Below are positions 11,567-23,475 of a stretch of 64,000 nt of DNA, in pieces. The DNA is taken from positions 90,077,674 to 90,141,673 of the forward strand of contig NC_044550.1 of assembly GCF_007565055.1 (NCBI RefSeq), in the 5' to 3' direction. The translations under genes were made by a program, and so were the position numbers. Positions within the stretch are counted from its first letter, which is position 1. The number at the start of each line of letters is the position of its first letter. Under the pieces are notes generated by a model. It did no database searches. It saw only the letters and a list, made by a program, of their open reading frames with translations, and was not told the origin of the DNA. The stretch comes from Rhinopithecus roxellana (taxonomy: Eukaryota; Chordata; Mammalia; Primates; Cercopithecidae).

Positions 11567-11866
11567 TTTTTTTTTTTTTTTTTTGAGATGGACTCTTGCT
11601 CTGTCGCCCGGGCTGGAGTGCAGTGGCCGGATCTCAGCTCACTGCAAGCTCCGCCTCCGGGGTTTACGCCATTCTCCTGCCTCAGCCTCCCGAGTAGCTG
11701 GGACTACAGGCGCCCGCCACCTCGCCTGGCTAGTTTTTTGTATTTTTTAGTAGAGACGGGGTTTCACCGTGTTAGCCAGGATAGTCTCGATCTCCTGACC
11801 TCGTGATCCGCCCGTTTCGGCCGCCAAAAGTGCTGGGATTATAGGCTTGAGCCACCGCGCCCGGCC
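11567..11866 (-). mobile_element. AluY, Old World monkey type
   Basis: Minus-strand Alu with poly-T at the left. The 13-bp target duplication ttatatggctttc lies at 11554-11566 and 11868-11880. Read on its own strand it has CTCAAGCC in place of the usual CTCACGCC, 'aaaaactagcc', 'gctaacac' and 'gatccggccactgcactcc', variants I associate with cercopithecid AluY lineages. Confidence 0.92.
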
Positions 11867-11963
11867 GTTATATGGCTTTCTTAAAGGAAAATATTAACTT
11901 CCCCATCTGTCTGCTTTTGGTATAAATTTTGGTAAAGCTTTAGATCAATCACAGTCATATCTT

Positions 11964-12263
11964 TTGTTTGTTTGTTTGTTTTTGAGACAGGGCCTGGAGT
12001 GCAATGGTACGATCTTGGCTCACTGCAACCTAGGCTTCCCAGATTCAACTGATTCTCCAGCCTCAGACTCCTAAGTAGCTGAGACTACAGGCATGAACCA
12101 GCATGCCTAATTTTTCTTAATTTTTTTTTTTTTTTTTTTTTTTTGTAGAAATGGGATTTCTCCATGTTGCCCAGACTGGTCTCAAACTCCTGAGCTCAAA
12201 GCCATCTGCCTGCCTTGCCTCCCAAAGTGCTGGGAGTACAGGTCTTAGCAACCACACCTGGCC
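11964..12263 (-). mobile_element. AluJ-type SINE
   Basis: Old minus-strand Alu flanked by 13-bp repeats acagtcatatctt (11951-11963) and acagtcacatctt (12266-12278), one mismatch. The linker between monomers has expanded to about 24 T (12121-12144). Divergence and the 'ctgagctcaaa' tract suggest AluJ. Confidence 0.88.
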
Positions 12264-12278
12264 ATACAGTCACATCTT

Positions 12279-12741
12279 AAAAGAGTTCTCTTTTAAGAGA
12301 TCAGTTACTGATACATTTTTGTGTTCCTTTTGTAGTATCATGTTTCCTTGCTATTTCTTGTTTCCAGTGCTCTCATGTTGATGTCTGTACATTTGAAGGC
12401 GCAGTTACCTCTTTCAGCCTTTTGAGATGGACTTTAGTGGGGAAAAAGTTTCAGCTGCAGGTATATTTAAGGGTTCCAGTTGAGTGGGGTGCAATGTTTT
12501 CCATTCAGGGTAGAAGCAGCAGTATAGTCTCCGTCCAGCTCTGCTAGCTAAGGTCAGTGTTGGAAAATACTGCAGAGGTCTTTGGTGGCCAAGGTTATGG
12601 GTATCTGCAGTGGCTGTGACAGCTACACTATGAGGTCTTTGGTTGCTAAGGCTGCTGGGTCCCTCTATTCTCCTCTTCCTCTAATCAGGGAAGTTCTACC
12701 TGAGAAGATCCCCCTTGACACCTGGAAATGCACTGGCAGTT
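12279..12741. other. Unique sequence, nothing recognised
   Basis: Short stretch between the Alu cluster and the old L1. No motif or repeat identified. Confidence 0.5.
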
Positions 12742-13680
12742 ATGTATACTGTGGGTGGGAATGTAAATTGGTATAGCCATTATAGAAGGTGGTATGGAGG
12801 TTCCTCAAAAAATTGAAAATAGAACTACCACATGCCCCAGCAATCCAATTTTTGGGTATATATACAAGATATATTTGTACACCCATGTTTATTGCAGCAT
12901 TACTTACAATAGCAAAGCTATGTGTCCATCAGCAGATGAGTGAACAAAGATAATGTGGTGTATATATACAATGGAATATTATTCAAGCTTTAAAAAGAAG
13001 GAAATCCTGCCATTTGCAAAAATGTGAATGAATTCAGAAGACATTATGCTAAGTGAAATAAGCCAGAAACAGAAAGATCCATATTGCATATCACTTATTT
13101 GTGGAATCTAAAATAAGTTATATTTAGAGCAGAATTGTGATTCTCAGAAGCTGGGGACAGGGTTGAGAAAATTGGATACATTGGTGAAAGTGTGCAAACT
13201 TTTAGTTATAAGATTAATAAGTTCTAGACATCTAATGTACAGCAAGATAATTATAGTTAATAATAATGTACAAATGCTCCTCAACTTACAACAGGTGCTC
13301 CTTGACCAATATCTCCACTGCAAGTTGAAATATCATAAACTGAAAATGCGTTTAATACACCTAACCTACCAAACATCATAGCGTAGTCCAGCCTACTTAA
13401 ATATGCTTGGAACACTGATATTAGTTTATATTTGGCAAAAGTATCTGCCATGAAGCCTATTTTATAATAAATGTTGAATATCTCATGTAATTTATTGAAT
13501 GCTGAAGGACTATTTCTACTGAATGTGTATTACTTTTGCACCATTGTAGGTCTAAAAATCATAAGCTGAACCATTGTAAACCAAGGACAGTTTGTATTGT
13601 ATACTTGAAATTTGCCAAGAAAGTAGATCTTAAGTATTCTCTTTATAAACACACACACGGTAACTCTGTGACGTGATGGA
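12742..13680 (+). mobile_element. L1M (L1MA-like) 3' end, upstream part, interrupted
   Basis: Plus-strand end of ORF2 and 3'UTR of an old L1. Recognisable pieces are 'ggtgggaatgtaaattggta', 'aactaccacatgccccagca', 'tttattgcagcattacttaca', 'aagtgaaataagccagaa' and 'ataagttctagacatctaat'. Interrupted by the MER2-like element at 13271-13594 and then by the L1PA at 13681-19434. It resumes at 19445. No intact reading frame. Confidence 0.85.
13271..13594 (-). mobile_element. MER2-like Tigger DNA transposon (non-autonomous)
   Basis: About 324 bp flanked by the TA dinucleotides at 13269-13270 and 13595-13596, the Tc1/mariner-type target duplication. The ends form imperfect inverted repeats: caaatgctcctcaacttacaa on the left and, in reverse complement, caaactgtccttggtttacaa on the right. 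The interior 'atgcgtttaatacacctaac' and 'tttattgaatgctgaaggac' match MER2. No transposase. Confidence 0.8.
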
Positions 13681-13969
13681 ATTTTTTTTTTTTTACTGAG
13701 ATATTTTACTCATATTTATTATTATTATTATTTATTTTTATTTTAATTTTTATTATTTTATTATTATTATACTTTAAGTTCTAAGGTACATGTGCATAAC
13801 GTGCAGGTTTGTTACATATGTATACTTGTGCCATGTTGGTGTGCTGCACCCATCAACTTGTCATTTACATCAGGTATAACTCCCAATGCAATCCCTCTCC
13901 CCTCCCCCCTCCCCATGATAGGCCCCGGTGTGTGATGTTCCCCTTCCCGAGTCCAAGTGATCTCATTGT

Positions 13970-16900
13970 TCAGTTCCCACCTATGAGTGAGAACATGCGG
14001 TGTTTGCTTTTCTCTTCTTGTGAGAGTTTGCTAAGAATGATGGTTTCCAGCTGCATCCATGTCCCTACAAAGGACACAAACTCATCCTTTTTTATGGCTG
14101 CATAGTATTCCATGGTGTATATGTGCCACATTTTCTTAATCCAGTCTGTCACAGATGGACATTTGGGTTGATTCCAAGTCTTTGCTATTGTGAATAGTGC
14201 CGCAATAAACATACGTGTGCATGTGTCTTTATAGCAGCATGATTTATGATCCTTTGGGTATATACCCAGTAATGGGATGGCTGGGTCATATGGTGCATCT
14301 AGTTCTAGATCCTTGAGGAATCGCCATACTGTTTTCCATAATGGTTAAACTAGTTTACAATCCCACCAACAGTGTAAAAGTGTTCCTATTTCTCCACATC
14401 CTCTCTAGCACCTGTTGTTTCCTGACTTTTTAATGATTGCCATTCTAACTGGTATGAGATGGTATCTCATTGTGGTTTTGATTTGCATTTCTCTGATGGC
14501 CAGTGATGATGAGCATTTTTTCATGAGTCTGTTGGCTGCATGAATGTCTTCTGTTGAGAAATGTCTGTTCATATCCTCTGCCCACTTTTTGATGGGGTTG
14601 TTTGTTTTTTTTTTTCTTGTAAATTTGTTTGAGTTCTTTGTAGGTTCTGGATATTAGCCCTTTGTCAGATGAGTAGATTGCAAAAATGTTCTCCCATTCT
14701 GTAGGTTGCCTGTTCACTCTGATGGTAGTTTCTTTTGCTGTGCAGAAGCTCTTTAGTTTAATTAGATCCCATTTGTCAATTTTGGCTTTTGCTGCCATTG
14801 CTTTTGGTGTTTTAGACATGAAGTCCTTGCCCATGCCTATGTCCTGAATGGTACTACCTAGGTTTTCTTCTAGGGTTTTTATGGTATTATGTCTAACATT
14901 TAAGTCTCTAATCCATCTTGAATTAATTTTCGTATAAGGAGTAAGAAAGGATCCAGTTTCAGCTTTCTACTTATGGCTAGCCAATTTTCCCAGCACCATT
15001 TATTAAATAGAGAATCCTTTCCCCATTTCTTGTTTCTCTCAGGTTTGTCAAAGATCAGATGGTTGTAGATGTGTGGTATTATTTCTGAGGACTCTGTTCT
15101 GTTTCATTGGTCTATATCTCTGTTTTGGTACCAGTACCATGCTGTTTTGGTTACTGTAGCCTTGTAGTATAGTTTGAAGTCAGGTAGCGTGATGCCTCCA
15201 GCTTTGTTCTTTGAACTTAGGATTGTCTTGGCAATGCAGGATCTTTTTTGGTTCCATATGAACTTGAAAGCAGTTTTTTCCAATTCTGTGAAGAAACTCA
15301 TTGGTAGCTTGAAAGGGATGGCATTGAATCTATAAATAACCTTGGGCAGTATGGCCATTTTCACGATATTGATTCTTCCTATCCATGAGCATGGTATGTT
15401 CTTCCATTTGTTTGTGTCCTCTTTTATTTCACTGAACAGTGGTTTATAGTTCTCCTTGAAGAGGTCCTTTACATCCCTTGTAAGTTGGATTCCTAGGTAT
15501 TTTATTCTCTTTGAAGCAATTGTGAATGGAAGTTCATTCATGATTTGGCTCTCTGTTTGTATGTTACTGGTGTATAAGAATGCTTGCGATTTTTGCACAT
15601 TAATTTTGTATCCTGAGACTTTGCTGAAGTTGCTTATCAGCTTAAGGAGATTTTGGGCTGAGACAATGGGATTTTCTAAATATACAATCATGTCATCTGC
15701 AAACAGGGACAATTTGACTTCCTCTTTTCCTAACTGAATACCCTTGATTTCTTTCTCTTGCCTGATTGCCCTAGCCAGAACTTCCAACACTATGTTGAAT
15801 AGGAGTGGTGAGAGAGGGCATCCCTGTCTTGCACCAGATTTCAAAGGGAATTTTTCCAGTTTTTGCCCATTCAGTATGATATTGGCTGTGGGTTTGTCAT
15901 AAATAGCTCTTATTATTTTGAGGTACGTTCCATCAATACCGAATTTATTGAGCATTTTTAGCATGAAGGGCTGTTGAATTTTGTCAAAGGCCTTTTCAGC
16001 ATCTATTGAGATAATCATGTGGTTCTTGTCTTTGGTTCTGTTTATATGCTGGATTACATTTATTGATTTGTGAATGTTGAACCAGCCTTGCATCCCAGGG
16101 ATGAAGTCCACTTGATCATGGTGGATAAGCTTTTTGATGTGCTGCTGAATCCGGTTTGCCAGTATTTTATTGAGGATTTCTGCACTGATGTTCATCAGGG
16201 ATTGGTCTAAAATTTTCTTTTTTTGTTGTGTCTCTGCCAGGCTTTGGTATCAGGATGATGTTGGCCTCAAAAAATGAGTTAGGGAGGATTCCCTCTTTTT
16301 CTATTGATTGGAATAGTTTCAGAAGGAATGGTACCAGCTCCTCCTTGTACCTCTGGTAGAATTCAGCTGTAATTCCATCTGGTCCTGGACTTTTTTTGGT
16401 GGGTAGGCTATTAATTATTGCCTCAATTTCAGAGCCTGCTATTGGTCTATTCAGGGATTCAACTTCTTCCTGGTTTAGTCTTGGAAGAGTGTAAGTGTCC
16501 AGGAAATTATCCATTTCTTCTAGGTTTTCTAATTTGTTTGCATAGAGGTGTTTATAGTATTCTCTGATAGTAGTTTGTATTTCTGTGGGGTCAGTGGTGA
16601 TATCCCCTTTATCATTTTTTATTGCGTCTATTTGATTCTTCTCTCTTTTCTTCTTTATTAGTCTTGCTAGCAGTCTGTCAATTTTGTTGATCTTTTCAAA
16701 AAACCAACTCCTGAATTCATTGATTTTTTGGAGGGTTTTTTGTGTCTCTATCTCCTTCAGTTCTGCTCTGATCTTAGTTATTTCTTGCCTTCTGCTAGCT
16801 TTTGAATGTGTTTGCTCTTGCCTCTCTAGTTCTTTTCATTGTGATGTTAGAGTGTGAATTTTAGATCTTTCCTGCTTTCTCTTGTGGGCATTTAGTGCTA

Positions 16901-17799
16901 TAAATTTCCCTCTCCACACTGCTTTAAATGTGTCCCAGAGATTCTGGTATGTTATATCTTTGTTCTCATTGGTTTCAAAGAACATCTTTATTTCTGCTTT
17001 CATTTCGTTATGTACCCAGTAGTCATTCAAGAGCAGGTTGTTCAGTTTCCATGTAGTTGAGCGGTTTTGATTGAGTTTCTTAGTCCTGAGTTCTCGTTTG
17101 ATTGCACTGTGGTCTGAGAGACAGTTTGTTATAATTTCTGTTCTTTTACATTTGCTGAGGAGTGCTTTACTTCCAATTATGTGGTCAATTTTGGAATAAG
17201 TGCGATGTGGTGCTGAGAAGAATGTATATTCTGTTGATTTGGGGTGGAGAGTTCTATAGATGTCTATTAGGTCCGCTTGGTGCAGAGATGAGTTCAATTC
17301 CTGGATATCCTTGTTAACTTTCTGTCTGGTTGTTCTGTCTAATGTTGACAGTGGAGTGTTGAAGTCTCCCATTATTATTGTATGGGAGTCTAAGTCTCTT
17401 TGTAAGTCTCTAAGGACTTGCTTTATGAATCTGGGTGCTCCTGTATTGGGTGCATATATATTTAGGAGAGTTAGCTCTTCCTGTTGAATTGATCCCTTTT
17501 CCATTATGTAATGGCCTTCTTTGTCTCTTTTGATCTTTGATGGTTTAAAGTCTGTTTTATCAGAGACTAGGATTGCAACCCCTGCTTTTTTTTTGTTCTC
17601 CATTTGCTTGGTAGATCTTCCTCCATCCCTTTATTTTGAGCCTATGTATGTCTCTGCATGTGAGATGGGTCTCCTGAATACAGCAGACTGATGGGTCTTG
17701 ACTCTTGATCCAGTTTGCCAGTGTGTGTCTTTTAATTGGAGCATTTAGTCCATTTACTTTTAAAGTTAATATTGTTATGTGTGAACTTGATCCTGCCAT
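13970..17799 (-). pseudogene. L1 ORF2 (endonuclease/reverse transcriptase), broken
   Basis: Full-extent ORF2 relic, about 3.8 kb, the normal length. Open pieces in order: endonuclease N-terminus (17799-17560, starting MAGSSSHITIL), the rest of the endonuclease and linker (17603-16836), RT N-terminus (16514-16167), RT core (16195-15104, 363 residues, with the FADD catalytic motif intact in SLFADDMIVYL), a C-terminal stretch (14834-14445) and the cysteine-rich end region to the stop (14212-13970, ending MFSLIGGN). Frameshifts include a 9-A run (T at 17586-17594) in the endonuclease and a 2-bp loss near 16201. It starts 63 bp after the ORF1 stop. Not functional. Confidence 0.93.
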
Positions 17800-17862
17800 T
17801 ATGATATTAACTGTTTATTTTGCTCGTTAGTTGATGCAGTTTCTTCCTAGCCTCGATGGTCT

Positions 17863-18877
17863 TTACATTTTGGCATGTTTTTGCAATGGCTGATACCGGT
17901 TGTTCCTTTCCATGTTTAGGGCTTCCTTCAGGGTCTCTTGTAAGGCGGGCCTGGTAGTGACAAAATCTCTAAGCATTTGCTTATCTGTAAAGGATTTGAT
18001 TTCTCCTTCACTTATGAAACTTAGTTTGTCTGGATATGAAATTCTGGGTTTAAATTTCTTTTCTTTAAGAATGTTGAATATTGGCCCCCACTCTCTTCTG
18101 GCTTGGAGAGTTTCTGCCGAGAGATCTGCTGTTAGTCTGATGGGCTTCCCTTTGTGGGTAACCCGACCTTTCTCTCTGGCTGCCCTTAAGATTTTTTCCT
18201 TCATTTCAACTTTGGTGAATCTGGCAATTATGTGTCTTGGAGTTGGTCTTTTGGAGGAGTATCTTTGTGGCGTTCTCTGTATTTCCTGAATTTGAATGTT
18301 GGCCTGCCCTACTAGGTTGGGGAAGTTCTCCTGGATGATATCCTGAAGAGTGTTTTCCACCTTGGTTCCATTGTCCCCCTCAATTTCAGACACCCCAATC
18401 AGACGTAGATTTGGTCTTTTTACATAATCCCATACTTCTTGCAGGCTTTGTTCATTTTTTTTTTCTTTTTTCTTTTGGTTTATCTTCTCACTTCATTTCA
18501 TTCATTTGATCCTCAATGTCTGATACTCTTTCTTCCAGTTGATCGAATCAGTTACTGAAGCTTGTGCATTTGTCACGTATTTCTCATGTCATGGTTTCCA
18601 TCTCTGTCATTTCGTTTATGACCTTCTCTGCATTAATTATTCTAGCTATCAATTCTTCCACTCTTTTTTCAAGATTTTTAGTTTCTTTGTGCTGGGTAAG
18701 TAATTCCTCCTTTAGCTCTGAGAAGTTTGATGGACTGAAGCCTTCTTCTCTCATCTCGTCAAAGTCATTCTCTGACCAGCTTTGATCCGTTGCTGGCGAT
18801 GACCTGCGCTCCTTTGAAGGGGGAGATGTGCTCTTATTTTTTGAATTTTCAGCTTTTCTACCCTGCTTTTTCCCCAT
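17863..18877 (-). pseudogene. L1 ORF1 (RNA-binding chaperone), broken
   Basis: Starts at ATG 18877-18875 (MGKKQGRKAENSKNKS). The first 97 residues cover the N-terminal region and early coiled coil, then a stop at 18584 interrupts the coiled coil. The RRM and C-terminal domains remain open from 18393 to the stop at 17863 (176 residues, with ARREWGPIFNILKE and ending NRYQPLQKHAKM). An intact family member would be about 338 residues. In the full element the two parts would be one frame. Confidence 0.92.
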
Positions 18878-19434
18878 CTTTGTGGTTTTATCTGCCTCTG
18901 GTCTTTGATGATGGTGACGTACTGATGGGGTTTTGGTGTAGGTGTCCTTCCTGTTTGTTAGTTTTCCTTCTAACAGTCAGGACCCTCAGCTATAGGTGTG
19001 TTGGAGATTGCTTGAGGTCCACTCTAGACCCTGTTTGCCTGGGTATCAGCAGCAGAGGCTGCAGAAGATAGAATATTGCTGAACAGCAAGTGTACCTGTC
19101 TGATTCTTACTTTGGAAGCTTCCTCTCAGGGTTGTACTCCACCCTGTGAGGTGTGGGGTGTCAGTCTGCCCCTAGTGTGGGATGTTTCCCAGTTAGGCTA
19201 CTCAGGGGTCAGGGACCCACCTGAGCAGACAGTCTGTCCCTTCTCAGATCTCAACCTCCGTGTGGGGAGATCCACTGCTCTCTTCAAAGCTGTCAGACAG
19301 AGTCGTTTGCATCTGCAGAGGTTTCTGCTGCTTTTTTTTTTTTTTTTTTTTTGTTGTTGTTGTTTAGCTGTGCCCTGTCCCCAGAGGTGGAGTCTACAGA
19401 GACAGGCAGGCTTCCTTGAGCTGCTGTGAGCTCC
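18878..19434 (-). promoter_or_regulatory. Partial L1 5'UTR
   Basis: Inner 557 bp of the L1 5'UTR. It lacks the outer part with the YY1 start and the ORF0 frame, so the main transcription start is gone. It holds an A-rich tract (T run about 19331-19352 plus GTT repeats) that the first L1 has deleted. Confidence 0.8.
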
Positions 19435-19444
19435 ACATGATGGA

Positions 19445-19567
19445 TATTTTAATTAGCTTGATTGTGAGAATCATTACACAAGGTCTACTTAAAACACTAT
19501 GGTGTACACTTTAAATATATAGAATTGTTAATGTTTTAATTATACCTCAATAAAGCTGGAAAAAAAT
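19445..19567 (+). mobile_element. L1M 3' terminus, downstream part
   Basis: 'taattagcttgattgtgaga', 'gtacactttaaatatataga' and 'attatacctcaataaagctg' followed by an A-rich end are the final bases of a mammalian L1M 3'UTR. This continues directly from 13680 once the L1PA is removed. Confidence 0.85.
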
Positions 19568-20439
19568 ATTGCCTCCAATCCTCATTTAATGAGTAGGATT
19601 TTCCATGTTTTTATGAAGTCCTTTTTCAGCCATCGTTTTGTCTTCCATTCTTTTCTCCTCCCTTTCTGCAGTTGTTTGTTACTTGCCTAAGATGGACATA
19701 AAGTTGAACCTGCTAAAGGTGGGAGCTGTGGACCTTATAAGCTGGAGCTGTCAGTTGGTGTGGATTCTGGGATGATTCCAGCAGCCTGTCTGCTCATTTT
19801 CAAAAGAGAACACATTATCAGGAGAGTTGAAGCTGGTCTCCTTAGAGAAATAAACAAATCTCTGACTGCTCTTATAAAACTCACAGATCTTGTCAGAGTA
19901 AGTTCGATGTTGTTGACAGATCATCAATTGAACAGTGCCTGTATGAAAACAAATGTGGGAAGTGATGGTGTGTGGCTTTTTGTGGGGTGACAGTGACTTT
20001 TACCAGATTGGGAGATGAGCAAGAATCCGTTCTGTACTCAACTTTGTCTCAAAAACAGTAGTGCTGGATTTCAAAGAGTAGTTAATTTACTATCAACTCT
20101 TCCCTCCAACCCATAGCTATAGATCTTGTCCTTACTTAAGTGTATTCTTATTTCATCCCATGATTTTTTTCATTCTGCTAGAACACTAGGGCATGATTTC
20201 AGGTACTATGTTATTTTGACATCAACTATGCCTACTATTAGTTGAGGCTTTGATTCACCAAGGGTGTGCTTTAGGGTTTAAGATGGTGATCACTTGACTT
20301 ATTTCTTATTTATGTATTTAATAATGACAAAGAAAATCTTTTTGTTTGATCTACATCAGAGCACTACTATGTAGAATTTATGCCAATCCCATGAAATGCA
20401 TTGGAAGGGCAGGGTATGGAGTGAGGGTGACTTGTGTTA

Positions 20440-20640
20440 TGCTGCCCAGACACTATGTGATTTGGGCAACTTATTTATCCTCTTTGAAGTTTGGTTTCAA
20501 CATTCGTAAAGTGGAGATAATAATGCCTACTTTGCAATGTTGGATTGGCAAGGTCCTGTGATTAAAACAAATGTACCAACAACTTCTTTAGTGCTTGACC
20601 TGAAAAAGGTACTTAATGGTTATTACTTTATGTAACAATA
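20440..20640 (+). mobile_element. MIR SINE
   Basis: 'cactatgtgatttgggcaac', 'cctctttgaagtttggtttc', 'gtggagataataatgcctac' and 'ctggcaaggtcctgtgatta'-like order follows MIR from its 5' half through the core. Plus strand. Confidence 0.65.
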
Positions 20641-22339
20641 ACAATGATAACAACAGAAGAACTGTTTATTAAGAAAGCAGGCACTGGAATTCAGTGATGA
20701 AAGACATTGTACTCAAGAGTCTCGGAGTGTACAGCTTTGTAGCCCAGATATCTCTTGAATGATTTCCATGTGTTAAGTTACTGAAAGTACCACAAGGAGT
20801 CCCCATAATTCCTCTATGACATAATCCAGAGGTATGGACCTTAAAAATTTAATCATAAAGCTGTAGATAGAGGCATCAATAAAAATAATCTGCCAAAAGG
20901 TCTCTGGCTCTAGTAAATGAAAGTATGTTTAGAAAGACTCACTTATAGATGTTTTTGCCTTAGTTTTATCAGAATATTAGTTTCAGAATGACCATAGTTC
21001 TACTTTCTAAAAAAGAAATTGAGGTACAGAGTTTCAAAATTGTGTCAGCAAAAACAGAATTCAGGCTTTGTAATCTCCAGATCTTCAGTCATCCATTATT
21101 GCTTACTGGTTTTCTTAGTTTCTTCTCAGTAGAAAAAGGAATGTTTCAAACCATGTACAAGATGTTACAAAGTTACTTATCAGAAACTTTATAAAAGCTG
21201 CTTTCAGATATCCATCCGAGATTTATGATTTCAATCGCCTGGTACATTTAGTGATTTAAAAAAAAAAAATACAAGAAAAAATAAAATATTTGGTGATATA
21301 CTTTTCTATTAGAGCGATAACATCTATTAGAAGAAAATAAGCCCAATGGATGCATTAGAAACTGAGAAATGTAATTAAATTATAGTCTTGCTTTGCTCAT
21401 TTTTAATAAATGAATTTAATTTAGTTAAACATTTTTTCTTTAAGACCAGGGAAAATGTAATTTATCCAGAATAGAACTATATTAAGAAGGCCTATATAAT
21501 TGCTTAACTTTAATATTGGTGGTTTTGAAAGTAGTTTTAAAACATGTGTATATACAGCCAATAAATCACATTATTAAGGCCTATGTAACTTGAATATATG
21601 CAGAGTCTTTATAGGACATTTCTAAGGAATACATTTCAATGACTTCCATCAGTGTTACTGAAAAGGTAAAAAATAAGACAGTTGTTCTGCAGGGTTTAAT
21701 TAAACACATCACATGGGTAATTGAATATGTAAATATTTCATTGAGTGATAAACTTCACACAAGGAATTCTTCTAACACTTAGTGACATTGAACTTGGTGA
21801 TGCTGCAGGTTCATCAGAGAGCTAGCTAATCTGTGTGAATGATGGTTTGTCTAAGAAAGAACAAGGAGCTTAAATTAGAAATAAAAGTGATCTGAAAGCT
21901 TGCAGTTGTTTTTTTTTCTCTTTAACTATGTCTGATTTACACCTATTTCTTTCTAAGAGTGTAATTTAAGAGTGTAATTAGCATCTCTGCATTCAAAAGT
22001 GCAAGTTAAAAAAAAACCAGGGTACTATTGGAGACTAAAATCCCCTTTTATAATGGAAAATCTCTTTCCGTTATTGAATTACGGACTAGTTTACAGGACT
22101 TTCAGCTTCCTACATGGATATGTGGTATCTGTTTCCAGACAAATAACTGACAAATACCAGGATATCTTTGCTTTCTGTCAACCTAGATCTACATCCTGTA
22201 ACTACCATCCACATGCCTAGTTGAGTTTGATAAAGAACATTCTTTGGATCATTGAACACAAATCAACATTAGACTTACCTTATTTTAATAATTCATTTTA
22301 GCATTATTATTTACCATGTCTTTTTTGACTTTTTAAAAT

Positions 22340-22660
22340 CAAAATTTTTGGTACATAATATTTTATATCTATATGGGATAATGTGATATTTTATTATGTG
22401 CACAGTATATATAATTATCAAGTCAGGGTATTTGAAGCTTTTCACCACTTTGAGTGGTGAACTCAAAGCATTGGGAACAATTCAAGTTCACTGTCTTAGC
22501 TACTTTGAAATATATAATTCATTGTTGTTAATTATAGCCATTCTGCTGTTAAAGAATAGCATTTATACCTTTCATTCCCCTCCCACCCACTCATTCTTCC
22601 CAGCCTCTCGTATCTATCATTCTGCTTTCTACCTTTATGAGATCAACTTTACTGCATCTT
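22340..22660 (-). mobile_element. Old L1 (L1M/L1PB-type) 3' region
   Basis: 'ttggtacataatattttata', 'caagtcagggtatttgaa', 'gctactttgaaatatataat', 'ttgttgttaattatagcca' and 'atgagatcaactttactgca' are antisense to the 3'UTR of older L1s. Includes a small perfect hairpin ttcaccact-ttg-agtggtgaa at 22441-22461. Confidence 0.7.
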
Positions 22661-23349
22661 ATCACTCAAATCTTGATGAATGAGTGGTGTTCATAATCCA
22701 GAAACCCATTACATGTTGTAAACTTGCGAAATTGGTTTAGCTCTTTCCTGTACTGAGACTCACATATCTGTCTGATGTGCTTTGTAGGGTAAATAGAGCT
22801 GAAGAAAGTGAGCACTGGCAGGAAGAGATGCCAGTTTCCAGCTTCAGAGTGTATTGGATGCTGCAGACTCTCAGGTCCTTTCAGCCTCCTGCCATTATAG
22901 TAAAGGGCGATGGGAACTCTTTGTCTGCCAATGATCCTCTTACTGTGTCTACTTGTGTTTTAAAAGTGACATCATATATGATTTTGTCATTTAAGATTTC
23001 ATATGTAATTCAACAGATGAATATAGTAGCACCAATCTTATTTCAAAACTGATGTCATTTGGGGTTTATTCCACATAATGACTAAAACCACTGTTTGCAA
23101 CACACACTGTTTTGGTAGCTTTGCCTTGTGGACAGCATGGTGTCTGTTGAAAAATCATCCCCTTTCAGATAATGTATTTTGTAGCCTTCTATAGCTCGGT
23201 TCAATGTCAAGGATGGAAAGGTAAGAGAGATAAAAAGTAGGTATCGTGCAAATTCTAAATTGCTTTCCATACATTTTGGGAGACTTGACTCGCCATTAAT
23301 AGGGAGATATAAATATGGAGGATAGTCATGCTTGGGAAAAAAAAATCAC

Positions 23350-23475
23350 TTAATCATTAAGTCTTGATTGCTTGTCTGTAAAATAGTATCCATCGTGTAG
23401 AATTAGTGGGATTGTTAAATAAGATGATAAATTTAAAGTACTTAGCCAGTTTCTTGCATACATAAATTAATATTA
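23350..23475 (+). mobile_element. MIR fragment
   Basis: 'cttgtctgtaaaatagtatcc', 'ggattgttaaataagatgat' and 'aaagtacttagccagtttct' parallel MIR (CTGTAAAATGGG, GGATTAAATGAGA, AAAGCACTTAGCACAGT). Confidence 0.6.

Larger units (their letters stand above)
13681..19434 (-). mobile_element. L1PA LINE-1, 5.75 kb, 5' truncated within the 5'UTR
   Basis: Minus-strand primate L1 with its poly-A end at 13681 (T run plus ATT repeats to about 13770). Then come 3'UTR, ORF2 (13970-17799), a 63-bp spacer, ORF1 (17863-18877) and about 557 bp of 5'UTR. It is cut at 19434 before the canonical 5' end. Target duplication acgtgatgga (13671-13680) and acatgatgga (19435-19444), differing by one CpG transition. It inserted into the 3'UTR of the plus-strand L1M. 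Both frames are broken. Subfamily not resolved. Confidence 0.95.

Noticed and set aside
11433..11806. Frames of 82 and 105 codons with a hydrophobic start
   Set aside because: Translations of an antisense Alu, which often give such frames.
19076..19429. 117-codon plus-strand frame in the second L1 5'UTR as ORF0
   Set aside because: It lies in the inner 5'UTR, not the ORF0 position, and the outer 5'UTR is missing in this copy.
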